This document shows, piece after piece, positions 42,547-51,662 of a DNA stretch of 64,000 nt. Made by a program: the position numbers and the translations under genes. This DNA is from Daejeonella oryzae DSM 19973 (GTDB lineage: Bacteria > Bacteroidota > Bacteroidia > Sphingobacteriales > Sphingobacteriaceae), in contig NZ_AUHA01000003.1 in the NCBI RefSeq assembly GCF_000422945.1, positions 434,001 through 498,000 on the forward strand, given 5' to 3'. The notes under the pieces were generated by a model. That model was not told where the DNA came from. It did no database searches and was given only the letters and a program-made list of their open reading frames with translations. Every line of letters begins with the position of its first letter. Positions within the stretch are counted from its first letter, which is position 1.

Positions 42547-43935
42547 TTATCTGGGTTTTAAAGCCGGATTCAATTCAATTTGTTCTGTATTTGCATTTGG
42601 TATAGAATCTTCTGTGAAATCTTCAGCGCCATGTGCAAGTCTTTTCAGAGGTTTTAGCATTAATAAAACTAAACCTCCGATTAATGTACAGAATATTGCG
42701 ATTCCGGTAAATATTTCCAGTTCACCTGCAGTTTGTGACCAAACACCAACCCAGCCTGCAACATAATTACCCAGACCGGTAGCAGCAAAATAAACACCCA
42801 TCATAATAGAAGAATATTTGAGTGGTGATAATTTAGTAATATAAGATAATGCAACAGGAGAAGTACATAATTCACCAACTGTATGGAATAAGTAAGCTAA
42901 TACTAACCAGTACATAGCAGATGAACCCTCGTTTTGAAATTGGAAAGATGCAGCTGTCATGAATAAAAATCCCCATCCCATAATGATTACGCCAATTGCC
43001 ATTTTTAATATAGAAGATGATTCTTTTCCCTTTTTCTTGCGGTTATACCAAAAAGCTGCTATTGGAACTCCCAGAGTAATAATGAAAAATGCATTAACAG
43101 ACTGGAACCACGTAGCCGGAACCTGCCAATTCAGCATAGCTATTGTACGATCGGTTTTTTGATCTGCGTATAGATTCATTAATCCTCCGGCCTGCTCAAA
43201 AGAAGCCCAGAACACAATGATCAGCAGGAAAGAAATAAGCATTACAATAATACGGTCTTTCTCAACTTTACTGAGAGGAGTATTTTTCACTTCGCCTTTT
43301 ACTTCTAAAGATCTAAAAGATTCACCAACACCAACTAAGTATTTCTGACCGGCCATGAACACGATTTGACCAAGAGCCATACCAATACCTGCTGCTCCAA
43401 ATCCATAATGCCAGCCATAGGTTTCGCCAATATATCCAACAATTAAAGCGGATAAGAAAGCTCCAACGTTTATTCCGATATAAAATATGGTGAAACCTTT
43501 ATCGCGACGATCGTCACCCTGAGGATACAATCCACCAACCATGGTTGAAATATTTGGTTTTAAACAACCAACACCTGCGATGATAAAAGCCAATCCGGTG
43601 TAAAACGCCCACAAAGCCTGATAAGCCAAAATACTATGACCAATTACTAACAATAAACCACCAATAAATACGGTTTTCTTTTGCCCTAGCCATTTATCAG
43701 CAATAATTCCTCCCGGAATGGAAGACAAATAAACCAGGAACGTGTAGATTCCGTAAAGTTTTAAAGCTTCTGATTCTGTCCAGCCGTAACCGGGATTATC
43801 TCCATTAACTGAAGCTACAAGGAATAAAACCAACAAGGCTCTCATTCCATAATAACTAAATCTTTCCCAGAGTTCTGTAAAAAAGAGAATGTACAGTCCT
43901 GCCGGATGACCAAATAGCTGTTTTTCTTGTTTCAT
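42547..43935 (-). CDS. POT-family proton/peptide symporter
   Basis: This 462-residue transporter has the twelve-to-fourteen-helix layout of proton-coupled oligopeptide transporters. Both signatures are visible: GGIIADKWLGQKKTVFIGG near residues 65-83 and FTIFYIGINVGAF near 135-147, as well as the EFFSYYGMR-type start (ELWERFSYYGMRALL, near 20-34). It imports di- and tripeptides with protons. The ATG at 43935 is chosen; a TTG 15 codons upstream also opens the frame. It fits functionally with the DPP7-type peptidase at 33136-35352, although the genes are 7 kb apart. Confidence 0.92.
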   Translation of the reverse strand: MKQEKQLFGHPAGLYILFFTELWERFSYYGMRALLVLFLVASVNGDNPGYGWTESEALKLYGIYTFLVYLSSIPGGIIADKWLGQKKTVFIGGLLLVIGHSILAYQALWAFYTGLAFIIAGVGCLKPNISTMVGGLYPQGDDRRDKGFTIFYIGINVGAFLSALIVGYIGETYGWHYGFGAAGIGMALGQIVFMAGQKYLVGVGESFRSLEVKGEVKNTPLSKVEKDRIIVMLISFLLIIVFWASFEQAGGLMNLYADQKTDRTIAMLNWQVPATWFQSVNAFFIITLGVPIAAFWYNRKKKGKESSSILKMAIGVIIMGWGFLFMTAASFQFQNEGSSAMYWLVLAYLFHTVGELCTSPVALSYITKLSPLKYSSIMMGVYFAATGLGNYVAGWVGVWSQTAGELEIFTGIAIFCTLIGGLVLLMLKPLKRLAHGAEDFTEDSIPNANTEQIELNPALKPR

Positions 43936-44141
43936 ATAGTTAATATGGTTCTTAAAGTTTGAATTAATAATTGGATTCAAATCGCAAAATAAGAAGGATA
44001 ATTGATATATCTTTTATCAGAGCTTATTAATTTGCATAGGTAAGAAATTATTTAAGATTTTTTAATCTATAACACGTGTGGAACTAATAAATAGGTTGTT
44101 AAAAAGCAATTCAACCATTTACAAATTGGGTATTGCAAAAT

Positions 44142-45059
44142 TTAATTATTTATTGGTGCTATAGTGCCCATTTTTTTAGGATCATTGAATTCATTATCCT
44201 TATCGGTAGGTGGATTTTTAAGTTCTAAATCTGTAACAAATTTCCATCTGCCATTTACCAGTTTATACCCATCGTAAGAGAAATCAGGACCGTAAAGTTC
44301 GTATCTGCCGTTAAGCTTTGGGTCGGGTGGGGCCAGATGATCAAATACAATCATCGCTTCATTCAGATTAAAGTTTAAAAACATACTTGCCTTACGGGTA
44401 TATTCAAAAATAACCCGTTTTTGTGCAGGGCGATCTTTATCGCCATCAAATACAGGCATTCCAAAATGTGCTTTGCCATCTTTAAAATAAAGTACGTCAA
44501 TAACTTTTTTGGTTGATTTAATATTATTTCCTTTCCAGCCCAATAGAATATAATAGGGCGTTTTAACATTATTTAAAACAGGAATTATCTTATAATACTG
44601 GGCACCATACCATTTATCATTATTAGTTAACGTATCGGCAGGATTTTTAATTCCTGCCGAATAATCTACTAAGGGGAACATTTCCAGTTTTCCATCCGGA
44701 TTGTTCATTTGAACCGTACCATAAAATCGATAGCTACCGTCATTATTCATAACGTTCCAGCTAAAGATGCGGAAACGTGAATCAGGAGAATTTTGAACGG
44801 ATACAGATTTTAAGGAATCAAAGCTAAAGTTATATGACCTTGAAATTTTCAAGGCACTTACCAATGTACGGATAAATGTATAATTTGCATTATAGCGCTC
44901 CGGCTCAACCGAATTATTAATGATTTTATAACTGAGCGATTTGAGGCTATCCTGAAAAGCAGCTAATTGTTTTCTATTGCTGCTATCATCAGAATGCTGA
45001 GCACGGGCGGCTGTGCTGCATAATAAGAATATTCCCAGAATAGCGATAAAGTGCTTCAT
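44142..45059 (-). CDS. Exported hypothetical protein
   Basis: This 305-residue protein has a clear signal peptide (1-20, ending AARAQ) and then a mostly beta-strand body with motifs FRIFSWNVMNNDGSYRFYG near residues 95-113 and a YYILLGWKGNN segment near 170. I do not recognise a characterised family; similar exported proteins occur in Sphingobacteriaceae. It starts 12 bases after the thiolase stop and probably shares its transcript, although no functional link is evident. Confidence 0.75.
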   Translation of the reverse strand: MKHFIAILGIFLLCSTAARAQHSDDSSNRKQLAAFQDSLKSLSYKIINNSVEPERYNANYTFIRTLVSALKISRSYNFSFDSLKSVSVQNSPDSRFRIFSWNVMNNDGSYRFYGTVQMNNPDGKLEMFPLVDYSAGIKNPADTLTNNDKWYGAQYYKIIPVLNNVKTPYYILLGWKGNNIKSTKKVIDVLYFKDGKAHFGMPVFDGDKDRPAQKRVIFEYTRKASMFLNFNLNEAMIVFDHLAPPDPKLNGRYELYGPDFSYDGYKLVNGRWKFVTDLELKNPPTDKDNEFNDPKKMGTIAPINN

Positions 45060-45071
45060 CAGTATATTTTG

Positions 45072-46250
45072 TTATTGCAAGTTTTCTATAACCAATGCAC
45101 TTGCACCACCACCACCGTTGCAAATACTGGCAACACCTATTTTTCCATTATTTTGCTGCAGTACATTTAATAAAGTAACAACAATACGTGCTCCGGAAGC
45201 TCCCAGCGGGTGTCCCATAGAAACAGCTCCACCATTTACATTCACTTTTTGTGCATCAAGTTGTAATTCTTTATTGTTGGCTAAAGAAACTACAGAAAAA
45301 GCTTCATTAATTTCATAAAAATCAACCTGTTCAGCAGAAATGCCAGCGTTTTTCAAAGCTCTTGGAATTGCTTTTGAAGGAGCGGTTGTAAACCATTCCG
45401 GAGCTTGCTGAGCATCTGCATACCCTATAATTTTTGCCAAAGGCTTTAATCCAAGTTCTTCGGCTTTTTCTTTACTCATTAAAACTAAAGCCGCAGATCC
45501 GTCATTTAACGTAGAAGCGTTGGCAGCGGTTACAGTTCCGTCTTTTTTAAATACAGGTTTTAATGAAGGAATCTTGTCAAAGTTAACTGCGTTAATTTCC
45601 TCATCTTCATTTATTTGAGTAATGTCACCTTTACGTCCGGTAATTTCTACGGGAGCAATTTCATTAGAAAATTTCCCTGCTTTTTGTGCAGCCTGACTAC
45701 GTTTGTAAGATTCTATAGCATATGCATCCTGATCTTCACGACTAATTTGACAATCTGTAGCACATAATTCTGCTGCAGAACCCATATGGTAGTTATTGTA
45801 AACATCCCATAAGCCATCTTTAACTAAACCGTCTATTAACTGTCCATCGCCTAAACGGTAACCGGTTCGTGCTTTATCAAGATAGTATGGAACGTTACTC
45901 ATGCTCTCCATACCACCTGCAACCATAATATCATTGTGACCCAATGCAATACTTTGAGCTGCAAACATGATGGCTTTTGTTCCCGAAGCACAAACTTTGT
46001 TTACTGTGGTTGTAGGAACATCTGGCAGTCCTGCATACTTTGCAGCCTGCGTTGCCGGGGCCTGACCCAGGTTGGCAGAAAGCACATTTCCCATTATAAC
46101 TTCCTGTACATCTGATGGTTTAATTCCGGCTTTTTCAACAGCCGCTTTAATGGCTATAGCTCCAAGTTTGGTTGCAGACAATGAGGATAAACTTCCACCA
46201 AAACTTCCGATTGGTGTGCGTACAGCAGATATGATATATACTTCTTTCAT
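45072..46250 (-). CDS. Acetyl-CoA C-acetyltransferase (thiolase)
   Basis: The enzyme condenses two acetyl-CoA or cleaves acetoacetyl-CoA. The 392-residue length is standard. Catalytic Cys87 lies in NKVCASGTKA, the conserved NEAFSVVSLAN motif (His region) is near residues 316-326, the GHPLGASGARI motif near 347-357, and the second cysteine in CNGGGGASA near 377-385. It could serve fatty-acid degradation or ketone/isoprenoid metabolism; no other beta-oxidation genes are adjacent. It is followed by an exported hypothetical protein. Confidence 0.95.
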   Translation of the reverse strand: MKEVYIISAVRTPIGSFGGSLSSLSATKLGAIAIKAAVEKAGIKPSDVQEVIMGNVLSANLGQAPATQAAKYAGLPDVPTTTVNKVCASGTKAIMFAAQSIALGHNDIMVAGGMESMSNVPYYLDKARTGYRLGDGQLIDGLVKDGLWDVYNNYHMGSAAELCATDCQISREDQDAYAIESYKRSQAAQKAGKFSNEIAPVEITGRKGDITQINEDEEINAVNFDKIPSLKPVFKKDGTVTAANASTLNDGSAALVLMSKEKAEELGLKPLAKIIGYADAQQAPEWFTTAPSKAIPRALKNAGISAEQVDFYEINEAFSVVSLANNKELQLDAQKVNVNGGAVSMGHPLGASGARIVVTLLNVLQQNNGKIGVASICNGGGGASALVIENLQ

Positions 46251-46310
46251 TTAAATAAAAATTGATTAGACATCGCAAGTTAGGTATTTGACCTGAAAAC
46301 AATTTTAATA

Positions 46311-46338
46311 AAAAACGCCGGAAAAACTTCCCGGCGTT
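46311..46338 (-). terminator. Intrinsic terminator of the L,D-transpeptidase gene
   Basis: AACGCCGG (46314-46321) pairs with CCGGCGTT (46331-46338); on the minus strand a run of Ts follows. It lies 39 bases past the L,D-transpeptidase stop. Confidence 0.85.
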
Positions 46339-46376
46339 GACCATTTAATACTATTTAAATTTTTTAATACTTTTTA

Positions 46377-48077
46377 TTAATTAAAATATTGTTGTGCTAA
46401 AGTTTTATCATGACCATAAATATCATCACGGAAGTGAACCTGACCGCTTTTATCTGTCCATGCAGTAAAGTATACCAGATAAACCGGCAAAACCTGTTTT
46501 AGAGAAACGTGTTTTTCTTTACGTAAGGATATTGTATTCATGATATTAGAACGGTCGTAACCTGGTACATTTCTTAATAAATATTCCGCCAGATCAATTG
46601 GCTTTTCTACACGTACACAACCATGACTAAAACCTCTTTTAGCCTGACTAAATAATTCATCATGAGGGGTATCGTGAAGATAAATGTCTTGAGAATTAGG
46701 GAATATGAATTTAACATCACCAAGATCATTTTTCGGTCCCGGCCGACGACGAAGGATGTATTTAAAATTCTTTTCATTTACTGAAGACCAATCGATAGAT
46801 GAAGGATCTACCTGTGCACCTTTATTAGTCACAACTTCCATATCCAAATGATCCAGGTAATTGGGATCACTGGCAAGTTTAGGAGCAAGTTCTTTGGTTA
46901 TAATACTCATCGGTACATTCCAATAAGGAGAAAGAACTACATACTCCATTTTATCGCTGAAAATCGGTGTGGAATTCAGTGTTTTTCCTACAATTACCCT
47001 CATGTCAAATTTTTCCTGACCTTTCTCAAATACATGAAGTTTAAATTCAGGGATATTTACAAGTAAGTAGTCCGGTTCAAAGCTTTTTGGAATCCATCTC
47101 CATCTTTCCATATTTAATATAATCTGCTTAATACGCGAATCCACAGATATATTTAAAAATTTAATTGTTTCAGGTCCCAATGATCCATCAGCTTTCAGTC
47201 CATTTTGTGCCTGAAATTGTTTAACAGCAGATACTAAATTTTCATCGTAAACTGTATGAACGCCCGTATCTGCTTTTGCAGTTGACCCCAATAATCTTTT
47301 GTATAAAATATCAACAGTAGGAGAGTTTTGACCCGGCTTAATTTTAGTTCCCGAAGGGATTACAGGCCATCCCCCGGCAGCCTGTATTTTTCTGTAATTT
47401 GCCAGTGCAATTTTTAAGCGGGAATAATCTTCATGTAAAGGCTTAAAATCAGCATATGAATATTTGCTTTCTCTTTCTCCCAAAACAGTTAATAAAGCTT
47501 TGTGAAGTTTAATTTTATTACGCTTTACATCCCATTCAATTTCTTTATTTTCTTTTGGAACTACTACGCCACGGTAATAATCAGATGCCCACACAAAATA
47601 AGTAGCGGATAAAGACATGTCAATTTCTTTCTCCATAGTAATATATTTTGAGGAATCTTTAATTGAAGCCTTTAACTCAGCAAATAATTTATCAAAATCC
47701 TTGATTTGATAATCTTTAGGATCTAAACCTTCTTCAGCAGATTTTTTAATAACATTCAGCATTTCCTCTGCCTGCGGTACAAGCTGATGATCTTTAAACC
47801 ACCCAAGTTTAAAGTCTCTCTCCTTGTAAAATTTTTTCGCCCAATCGGTCTGTTCTTTAAACTTTGGAGTAGTACTTAAATATTTAACAATATATATACT
47901 ATCTACAGTGGGTTGAGGACCCATATTCTTTAATGCTTTTAATTCTTTAGCATCGTTGGAACATGATGTAAAAAATATAAACATCGAAATTCCCATCATC
48001 CATGAAACACTTTTAAATAGAAGTTTAGAAACCCGAATTGATTGTTTTTGTTTAAAGGATAGACTTTTAGTAGGCAT
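46377..48077 (-). CDS. L,D-transpeptidase (YcbB-like), lipoprotein
   Basis: This protein of 566 residues crosslinks peptidoglycan through 3-3 bonds or attaches proteins to it. It has a basic N-terminus, a hydrophobic helix and a lipobox-like FTSC (about residue 38), a helical scaffold region with the YcbB-type N-terminal domain, a peptidoglycan-binding domain (about 250-320, VKQFQAQNGLKADGSLG) and a YkuD catalytic domain with the nucleophile Cys487 in SHGCVRVEKP. The ATG at 48077 is chosen over an ATG at 48098 and a GTG further up. It is divergent from marR and ends at its own terminator. Confidence 0.92.
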   Translation of the reverse strand: MPTKSLSFKQKQSIRVSKLLFKSVSWMMGISMFIFFTSCSNDAKELKALKNMGPQPTVDSIYIVKYLSTTPKFKEQTDWAKKFYKERDFKLGWFKDHQLVPQAEEMLNVIKKSAEEGLDPKDYQIKDFDKLFAELKASIKDSSKYITMEKEIDMSLSATYFVWASDYYRGVVVPKENKEIEWDVKRNKIKLHKALLTVLGERESKYSYADFKPLHEDYSRLKIALANYRKIQAAGGWPVIPSGTKIKPGQNSPTVDILYKRLLGSTAKADTGVHTVYDENLVSAVKQFQAQNGLKADGSLGPETIKFLNISVDSRIKQIILNMERWRWIPKSFEPDYLLVNIPEFKLHVFEKGQEKFDMRVIVGKTLNSTPIFSDKMEYVVLSPYWNVPMSIITKELAPKLASDPNYLDHLDMEVVTNKGAQVDPSSIDWSSVNEKNFKYILRRRPGPKNDLGDVKFIFPNSQDIYLHDTPHDELFSQAKRGFSHGCVRVEKPIDLAEYLLRNVPGYDRSNIMNTISLRKEKHVSLKQVLPVYLVYFTAWTDKSGQVHFRDDIYGHDKTLAQQYFN

Positions 48078-48304
48078 AATAGTACACTTTGCGATCATAT
48101 TTATTTGATTGAGATAGTATTTTAAGTAAAAATTACTAAACACATATTATAAGGGTGTATTTAGTTTACGTATTCCGTTTTGCAAACAATGTGCCGTCCT
48201 TTTTAATTTTATAAATTATATACTTCCGAAAACATAGTACCTATTCTGCACAGTAGTGATTTACTTTTAAAATGACATTATAAAGGCAAAAATATTGGCA
48301 TTAT

Positions 48305-48328
48305 CCATGGTTTTATAATCCATGGATT
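48305..48328. promoter_or_regulatory. Palindromic operator upstream of marR
   Basis: Two CCATGG cores (48305-48310 and 48320-48325) are spaced 15 bases centre to centre. The second is part of a 12-bp perfect palindrome AATCCATGGATT (48317-48328), and ATCCATGG-N9-CCATGGAT is an inverted repeat. The site covers the expected -33 region of the marR promoter, a typical autorepression position. Confidence 0.6.
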
Positions 48329-48329
48329 G

Positions 48330-48337
48330 TATTTTTG
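48330..48337 (+). promoter_or_regulatory. marR operon -7 promoter box
   Basis: TATTTTTG is an exact TAnnTTTG match two bases after the palindromic operator, 20 bases before the marR ATG. Confidence 0.6.
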
Positions 48338-48357
48338 CATCGGTCAATTTATAATTC

Positions 48358-48795
48358 ATGAAGATAGAAGAAGAGTTAAAGCATCATTTCGAAAGTCCTC
48401 AGCAAAGGGCGGCTACCAACATCATATTTACATCTAATTGGATTTTAAATAAAATAGCCATAGCATTAAAACCGACTGGTTTATCATTACAGCAATTTAA
48501 TGTGCTAAGCATACTTCACGGACAGGAAAAGCACACAGCACCTGTGAATTTAATTAAAGACAGGTTAATTGACCGGATGCCTAATGTATCAAGATTGCTA
48601 AATAAACTCATGGAGAAGGGCTTAATTGAAAAGGAGAGAAACTTAACAGATCAGCGTGTAGTGTATATTAAACTTACCTCCAGGGGTTTGCTCTTAAAAG
48701 AGCAGGCCAGAATAATAATTAATGAGGGCGTTTTTAAATTGAGTGATCAACAATCTGATTCTTTAAACAACCTTTTAGAAATCATTAGAAAATAG
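48358..48795 (+). CDS. MarR-family transcription regulator
   Basis: This 145-residue winged-helix regulator has the MarR layout: helical dimerisation ends, a recognition helix region near residues 55-80 (MPNVSRLLNKLMEKGLIE), and the wing TDQRVVYIKLT near residues 94-104 with the conserved DQR. It has no cysteine, so it cannot sense by a thiol switch of the OhrR kind and probably responds to a ligand or electrophile at another residue. It heads a five-gene operon of oxidoreductases and sits behind a palindromic site that probably mediates autoregulation. Confidence 0.92.
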   Translation: MKIEEELKHHFESPQQRAATNIIFTSNWILNKIAIALKPTGLSLQQFNVLSILHGQEKHTAPVNLIKDRLIDRMPNVSRLLNKLMEKGLIEKERNLTDQRVVYIKLTSRGLLLKEQARIIINEGVFKLSDQQSDSLNNLLEIIRK

Positions 48796-48825
48796 TCCAA
48801 TTTCTTATAAGAAAATATTGAAAAT

Positions 48826-49821
48826 ATGAATAAAGTAATCCTGTTAGCTAAAAGACCGGTTGGAAAACCAGTTTTAGAAGATTTTGAGTTAATTACTGAA
48901 GACATACCGCAAGCCGGAGAGGGAGAAATTTTATTAAAAACACTCTATGTCTCTGTAGATCCTTACCTGCGTGGTAGAATGAATGATTCTAAGTCATACG
49001 TTCCTCCATTTGAGATAAATAAACCCATTCAGTCTGGTTTAATAGCTGAAGTTGTGGCATCTAATAATTCTGAATTTACTCCGGGGGACTTTGTATCCGG
49101 AGTGTTGGAATGGAAAGAATTTCAAATTTCAAAAGGAAAAGGATTGATTAAAGTGGATGAAAAAGCGGCTCCATTATCAGCTTACCTTGGAATTTTAGGG
49201 ATGACAGGGTTAACAGCTTACCTTGGATTGACAGAAATAGGTAGTCCAAAGAACGGAGAAACTCTTGTTGTTTCAGGAGCTGCAGGTGCGGTTGGAAGTG
49301 TAGTTGGGCAAATTGGAAAGATTTTAGGCTGCCGGGTTATTGGTATAGCGGGATCAGACGAGAAAGTCGAAACCCTGAAATCAAAATTCAAGTTTGATGA
49401 AGCAATAAATTATAAAACCACCAGCGATATCAAACAAGCAATTAAAAAGTTTTGTCCTGATGGAGTAGATATTTACTTCGATAATGTAGGTGCTGAAATT
49501 TCTGATGCGGTTTTGGCTAATATAAACAGATATGCACGGATCCCAATTTGCGGAGCCATATCTATTTATAATGAGACACAACCCCTTTTGGGACCACAAA
49601 TTCAGCCTGTTCTTTTGGTAAAAAGTGCCCTGATGCGTGGTTTTATTGTTTCAGATTTTTCTGATAAGTTTCCCGAAGCAATTCAAAAACTAAGCACCTG
49701 GTTAAAGGAGGGAAAGCTTACCTATTCTGAAACTATCGTTGAAGGCTTTGATAATATTCCCCGGGCTTTCCTTGATTTATTTGAGGGGAAAAATGAAGGT
49801 AAAATGATTGTCAAAATATAA
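48826..49821 (+). CDS. NADPH-dependent MDR-family reductase (CurA/PTGR-like)
   Basis: This 331-residue medium-chain reductase lacks the zinc sites of alcohol dehydrogenases and has the start PVGKPVLEDFELI and the VDPYLRGRM motif (near residues 45-53) of the leukotriene B4 dehydrogenase/CurA group. Its Rossmann motif is SGAAGAVGSVVGQIGK near 148-163. Members reduce the C=C bond of alpha,beta-unsaturated carbonyls with NADPH. Its place just after marR and before other aldehyde enzymes supports a detoxification role. The next gene starts three bases after its stop. Confidence 0.9.
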   Translation: MNKVILLAKRPVGKPVLEDFELITEDIPQAGEGEILLKTLYVSVDPYLRGRMNDSKSYVPPFEINKPIQSGLIAEVVASNNSEFTPGDFVSGVLEWKEFQISKGKGLIKVDEKAAPLSAYLGILGMTGLTAYLGLTEIGSPKNGETLVVSGAAGAVGSVVGQIGKILGCRVIGIAGSDEKVETLKSKFKFDEAINYKTTSDIKQAIKKFCPDGVDIYFDNVGAEISDAVLANINRYARIPICGAISIYNETQPLLGPQIQPVLLVKSALMRGFIVSDFSDKFPEAIQKLSTWLKEGKLTYSETIVEGFDNIPRAFLDLFEGKNEGKMIVKI

Positions 49822-49824
49822 AAA

Positions 49825-50451
49825 ATGCAAAAAACTATTAAGATAGATATTGTTTCAGATCTGGTATGCCCATGGTGTTATATCGGTCAGAAAAGACTAA
49901 GTGATGCGATTAAACAAAGTGAATATAAGTTTGAAATTTCCTGGAAGGCATTCCAACTTCATCCCGAATTAGGGAAAGATGGGATGGCAAAAGATGAATT
50001 TCTGCAGAATAAATTTGGGCCCGAAGGTGAAGGTATGTTCGATAAGTTAAAAGACATCGCAGTTTCAGAATCTCTAGATATGAATCCGGAGTTAATTACT
50101 AATATTCCGAATACAATTGACGTGCATCGCTTAATGATCTTAGCCAAAAAACACCAAAAAGATCATGAATTGGCAACCTTGCTATTTAAAGCTTATTTTG
50201 TTGACGGTAAAGATTTTAGCAAAACAGATACACTTGTAGAAGTAGGTAAATCGTGTGGTCTAAGTAAAACCGAAATTTTAACTTTCCTGAAATCAGATGA
50301 GGGTAGAAAGGAAGTGCTTATGGAAGAGGAAATGTACCGGGAGTCAGGAATTAACGCGGTGCCTTCATTTATAATAAATAACAAATACATGATTGAGGGT
50401 GCTCAATCTGCAGATGTTTTTTTAGAAGCATTTAAACAATTAGAGCAGTAA
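49825..50451 (+). CDS. DsbA-family FrnE-like protein
   Basis: The 208-residue cytosolic protein has the FrnE/DSBA architecture: a thioredoxin active site Cys-Pro-Trp-Cys (residues about 14-17, in DLVCPWCYIGQKR), a helical insertion, and the cis-Pro loop AVPSFIINNKY near 175-185. FrnE-like proteins are thiol oxidoreductases or isomerases; in Deinococcus they support oxidative-stress tolerance. It follows the MDR reductase with a three-base gap, so the two are translationally close in the MarR operon. Confidence 0.9.
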   Translation: MQKTIKIDIVSDLVCPWCYIGQKRLSDAIKQSEYKFEISWKAFQLHPELGKDGMAKDEFLQNKFGPEGEGMFDKLKDIAVSESLDMNPELITNIPNTIDVHRLMILAKKHQKDHELATLLFKAYFVDGKDFSKTDTLVEVGKSCGLSKTEILTFLKSDEGRKEVLMEEEMYRESGINAVPSFIINNKYMIEGAQSADVFLEAFKQLEQ

Positions 50452-50488
50452 TCGGGATATACCAAAATCCTATAATTAATAATACGAT

Positions 50489-51649
50489 ATGTTAAATTTT
50501 GAATTTAAAAATCCAACCAAGATAATCTTTGGAAAAGGACAGATTAAAAATCTTTCTAATGAAATTCCAAAGGATGCAAAAATATTGATGCTTTATGGGG
50601 GTGGCAGTATTAAGAAAAACGGAATATATGAGCAGGTGATTAATGCACTTGAAGGGTTTCAATTTATAGAATTCGCAGGTATACCGGCCAATCCAGAATA
50701 TGAAGTTTTATTAAAAGCCCTTAAGATTATCAAAGATGAAAATATTACTTACCTACTTGCAGTAGGAGGTGGTTCTGTAATTGATGGGACCAAATTTCTT
50801 TCCTCTGCCGCACTTTTCAGTGGAGAAAACCCTTGGGATATCCTGGTAAATAATATTAAAACTGAAAAGGGAATGCCTTTCGGAACTGTTCTTACTATCC
50901 CTGCCACAGGTTCAGAAATGAACTCAGGTGCTGTTATTACCAGGGCCGAAACTCAGGAAAAATTTGGAATGGGTGGCCCGGGCTTATTTCCTCAGTTTTC
51001 AATTCTTGATCCTGAGGTTATAAAATCACTACCACAACGGCAACTGGCAAACGGAATTACGGATGCTTTCACTCATGTTCTGGAGCAATATATGACTTAT
51101 CCTGCTCAAGCATATTTACAGGATCGTTTTTCTGAAAGTATTATGCAAACTCTGATAGAAATTGCTCCACGCATTTTAAAAAATCCGGCTGATTATGAAG
51201 CTGCATCCAATTTTATGTGGAGCTGCACTATGGCCCTTAACGGTTTAATTCAAAAAGGAGTTCCTACAGACTGGGCCGTACATGCTATAGGCCACGAATT
51301 AACCGCTTTATTTGGTATAGATCATGCAAGAACGCTAGCCATTATTGCACCCAGTCATTACCGGTATAATTTAGAGTCAAAAAAAGACAAATTGGCTCAG
51401 TATGGAAAACGTGTATGGGGAATTAATGAAGGTTCAACAGAAGAGATAGCGAAACTTGCAATTTCCAAAACCGAGGAGTTTTTTCATTCTATGGAAATTA
51501 AAACTACTCTTTCTGAATACACAACAGATTATAAAGGAACAGCTCAAAAAATTTCAAGCCGTTTTACTGATAGAGGTTGGGCAGGCCTGGGAGAAAATAA
51601 AAATTTAAAACCTTCTGATGTAGAAAAAATTGTAGAAATGAGTTATTAA
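50489..51649 (+). CDS. yqhD: YqhD-like iron-containing alcohol dehydrogenase
   Basis: This 386-residue group III dehydrogenase has the YqhD look: MLNFEFKNPTKIIFGKG at the start, the nucleotide-binding GGGSVIDGTK near residues 93-102, and metal-binding residues in AFTHVLEQY near 193-201 and in AIGHELTALFGIDHARTLA near 263-281. YqhD enzymes reduce a wide range of toxic aldehydes with NADPH and are induced by electrophile stress in other bacteria. This fits the operon context. Confidence 0.93.
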   Translation: MLNFEFKNPTKIIFGKGQIKNLSNEIPKDAKILMLYGGGSIKKNGIYEQVINALEGFQFIEFAGIPANPEYEVLLKALKIIKDENITYLLAVGGGSVIDGTKFLSSAALFSGENPWDILVNNIKTEKGMPFGTVLTIPATGSEMNSGAVITRAETQEKFGMGGPGLFPQFSILDPEVIKSLPQRQLANGITDAFTHVLEQYMTYPAQAYLQDRFSESIMQTLIEIAPRILKNPADYEAASNFMWSCTMALNGLIQKGVPTDWAVHAIGHELTALFGIDHARTLAIIAPSHYRYNLESKKDKLAQYGKRVWGINEGSTEEIAKLAISKTEEFFHSMEIKTTLSEYTTDYKGTAQKISSRFTDRGWAGLGENKNLKPSDVEKIVEMSY

Positions 51650-51662
51650 TAATAAAAAAAAG

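Noticed and set aside
48078-48143. GTG start of the L,D-transpeptidase adding 22 residues
   Set aside because: The extension lies upstream of the lipoprotein signal and would spoil it; ATG at 48077 gives a normal N-terminus.
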